The position numbers and the translations under genes are program-made. A stretch of 32,207 bases of DNA from Rhodospirillales bacterium (lineage in GTDB: Bacteria; Pseudomonadota; Alphaproteobacteria; Rhodospirillales; Defluviicoccaceae), in the NCBI GenBank assembly GCA_016793875.1, contig JAEULG010000226.1, positions 1 through 32,207 on the forward strand, in the 5' to 3' direction. The notes below the pieces were generated by a model. The model had not been told where the DNA came from. It worked only from the letters and a program-made list of their open reading frames with translations, and did not search any database. Numbering within the stretch: position 1 is the stretch's first letter; every line of letters begins with the position of its first letter. Below are positions 31,396-32,207 of the stretch, in pieces.

Positions 31396-32207
31396 TCGCC
31401 GCGATCATCCGCTGGTCGGCGCGCAACGTCGCGCTGGTGCTGATCGGAACCGCCTTCATCATCGGCGCCGGCCTGTGGTCGGTCTCGCGGATGCCGCTCG
31501 ACGCCATCCCGGACCTCTCCGACGTGCAGGTGATCGTCTACACCGAGTACCCCGGCCAGGCACCACAGGTCGTCGAGGACCAGATCACCTACCCGCTGAG
31601 CACCGCCTTGCTCAGCGTGCCGCGGGCGCGGGTGGTGCGCGGCTTCTCGTTCTTCGGCGCTTCGTTCGTCTATGTCATCTTCGAGGACGGCACCGACGTC
31701 TACTGGGCGCGCTCGCGCGTCCTCGAATACCTGAACACCGTCCAACGGCGGATGCCAGAAGGCGTCGCTCCAACCCTCGGCCCGGACGCCACCGGGGTCG
31801 GCTGGGTGTTCCAGTACGCCATCGTTGCCGCCAACCGGACGCTGGCGGAGCTGCGCTCGCTGCAGGACTGGCAGGTCCGCTATGCGCTGGCGGAGGCGGA
31901 CGGCGTTGCCGAGGTCGCCAGCGTCGGCGGCTTCGTAAAGACCTACAGCGTCATCGTCGATCCGCACCGGCTGCATTCGCTGGGGATCCCGCTCTCCCGC
32001 GTCGTCGAGGCGATCCGGCAGAGCAACCGCGATGTCGGCGGTCGGGTGATCGAGATGGCGGAGACCGAGTTCGTCGTCCGCGGCCGCGGCTACCTGCGCG
32101 GCATCGCCGACATCGAGCAGATCGTGCTGAAGTCGGACGGGCTGACGCCGGTGCGCCTCGGCGATGTCGCCCGCGTCGAATTGGCGCCGGACGAGCGCCG
32201 CGGGCTG
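31392..32207 (+). CDS. Heavy-metal RND efflux pump (CusA-like), N-terminal part cut by window edge
   Basis: The first 272 codons of an RND pump that would be over 1000 residues long. MIAAIIRWSARNVALVLIGT and FIIGAGLWSVSRMPLDAIPDLSDVQVIVYTEYPGQAPQVVEDQITYPLSTALLSVP are the signature N-terminus of the CzcA/CusA heavy-metal branch, with one membrane helix (about 11-32) and the start of the periplasmic porter domain (VRGFSFFGASFVYVIFEDGTDVYWARSRVLEYL). VGWVFQYAIVAANRTLAELRSLQDWQVRYALAEADGVAEVASVGGFVKTY favours the monovalent (Cu/Ag) CusA group. The metal-binding methionines lie beyond the edge, so the ion is inferred. ATG at 31392 overlaps the adaptor stop. Confidence 0.93.
   Translation, partial: MIAAIIRWSARNVALVLIGTAFIIGAGLWSVSRMPLDAIPDLSDVQVIVYTEYPGQAPQVVEDQITYPLSTALLSVPRARVVRGFSFFGASFVYVIFEDGTDVYWARSRVLEYLNTVQRRMPEGVAPTLGPDATGVGWVFQYAIVAANRTLAELRSLQDWQVRYALAEADGVAEVASVGGFVKTYSVIVDPHRLHSLGIPLSRVVEAIRQSNRDVGGRVIEMAETEFVVRGRGYLRGIADIEQIVLKSDGLTPVRLGDVARVELAPDERRGL

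Overview
This is a 32.2 kb stretch of high-GC chromosomal DNA, most likely from an alphaproteobacterium, probably of the Rhodospirillales type. The evidence is the gene order xseB-ispA-dxs-tlyA, two complex I accessory-subunit homologues (NDUFA9-like and NDUFS4-like) that are typical of Alphaproteobacteria, and strongly GC-biased third codon positions. The species cannot be named from the sequence. No insertion sequence, integrase, phage gene or CRISPR array was seen.

Region 1 (about 1-16.3 kb) is an exopolysaccharide locus on the minus strand, flanked by an AsmA-family gene. In transcription order it holds an O-antigen ligase/polymerase-like protein, a GumC/Wzc-type tyrosine autokinase, a sugar nucleotidyltransferase, a PLP sugar aminotransferase, a priming sugar-phosphate transferase, a flippase, a family 2 glycosyltransferase, an exported beta-helix protein and an NAD-dependent sugar epimerase/dehydratase. 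A divergent lipoprotein of glycoside hydrolase family 5 sits on the far side of a 940-nt repeat-rich intergenic region. Together these could make an activated (probably amino-) sugar, load it on undecaprenyl phosphate, extend, flip, polymerise and control the length of a polymer, then trim or modify it outside the membrane. Only one elongating glycosyltransferase is present and no outer-membrane export protein is in the window. A sigma70-like promoter lies about 350 nt upstream of the autokinase, leaving a long leader.

Region 2 (16.4-20.5 kb) is housekeeping: an NDUFA9-like protein, tRNA-Leu(CAG), a short RNase D, tRNA-Leu(GAG), an NDUFS4-like complex I protein, a TusA-like protein and a histone-deacetylase-family hydrolase. 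Region 3 (20.8-24.8 kb) is the isoprenoid cluster xseB-ispA-dxs-tlyA. Region 4 (24.8-27.4 kb, minus strand) has a cyclic-nucleotide-binding domain protein, an ABC-F ATPase and a 65-residue protein resembling the phospho-acceptor domain of a histidine kinase without any ATPase domain.

Region 5 (27.6 kb to the right edge, plus strand) is a heavy-metal (probably copper/silver) efflux operon: a small exported Cys/His protein with an apparently leaderless promoter, a YtkA/FixH-like exported protein with a Met motif, and CusC-, CusB- and CusA-like proteins joined by overlapping or abutting start and stop codons. The CusA gene runs off the right edge. The most notable items are the kinase-less phospho-acceptor mini-protein next to the metal operon, the degenerate tandem metal-binding repeat in the CusB-like protein, the long leader of the polysaccharide operon and the small glycosyltransferase set of that locus.
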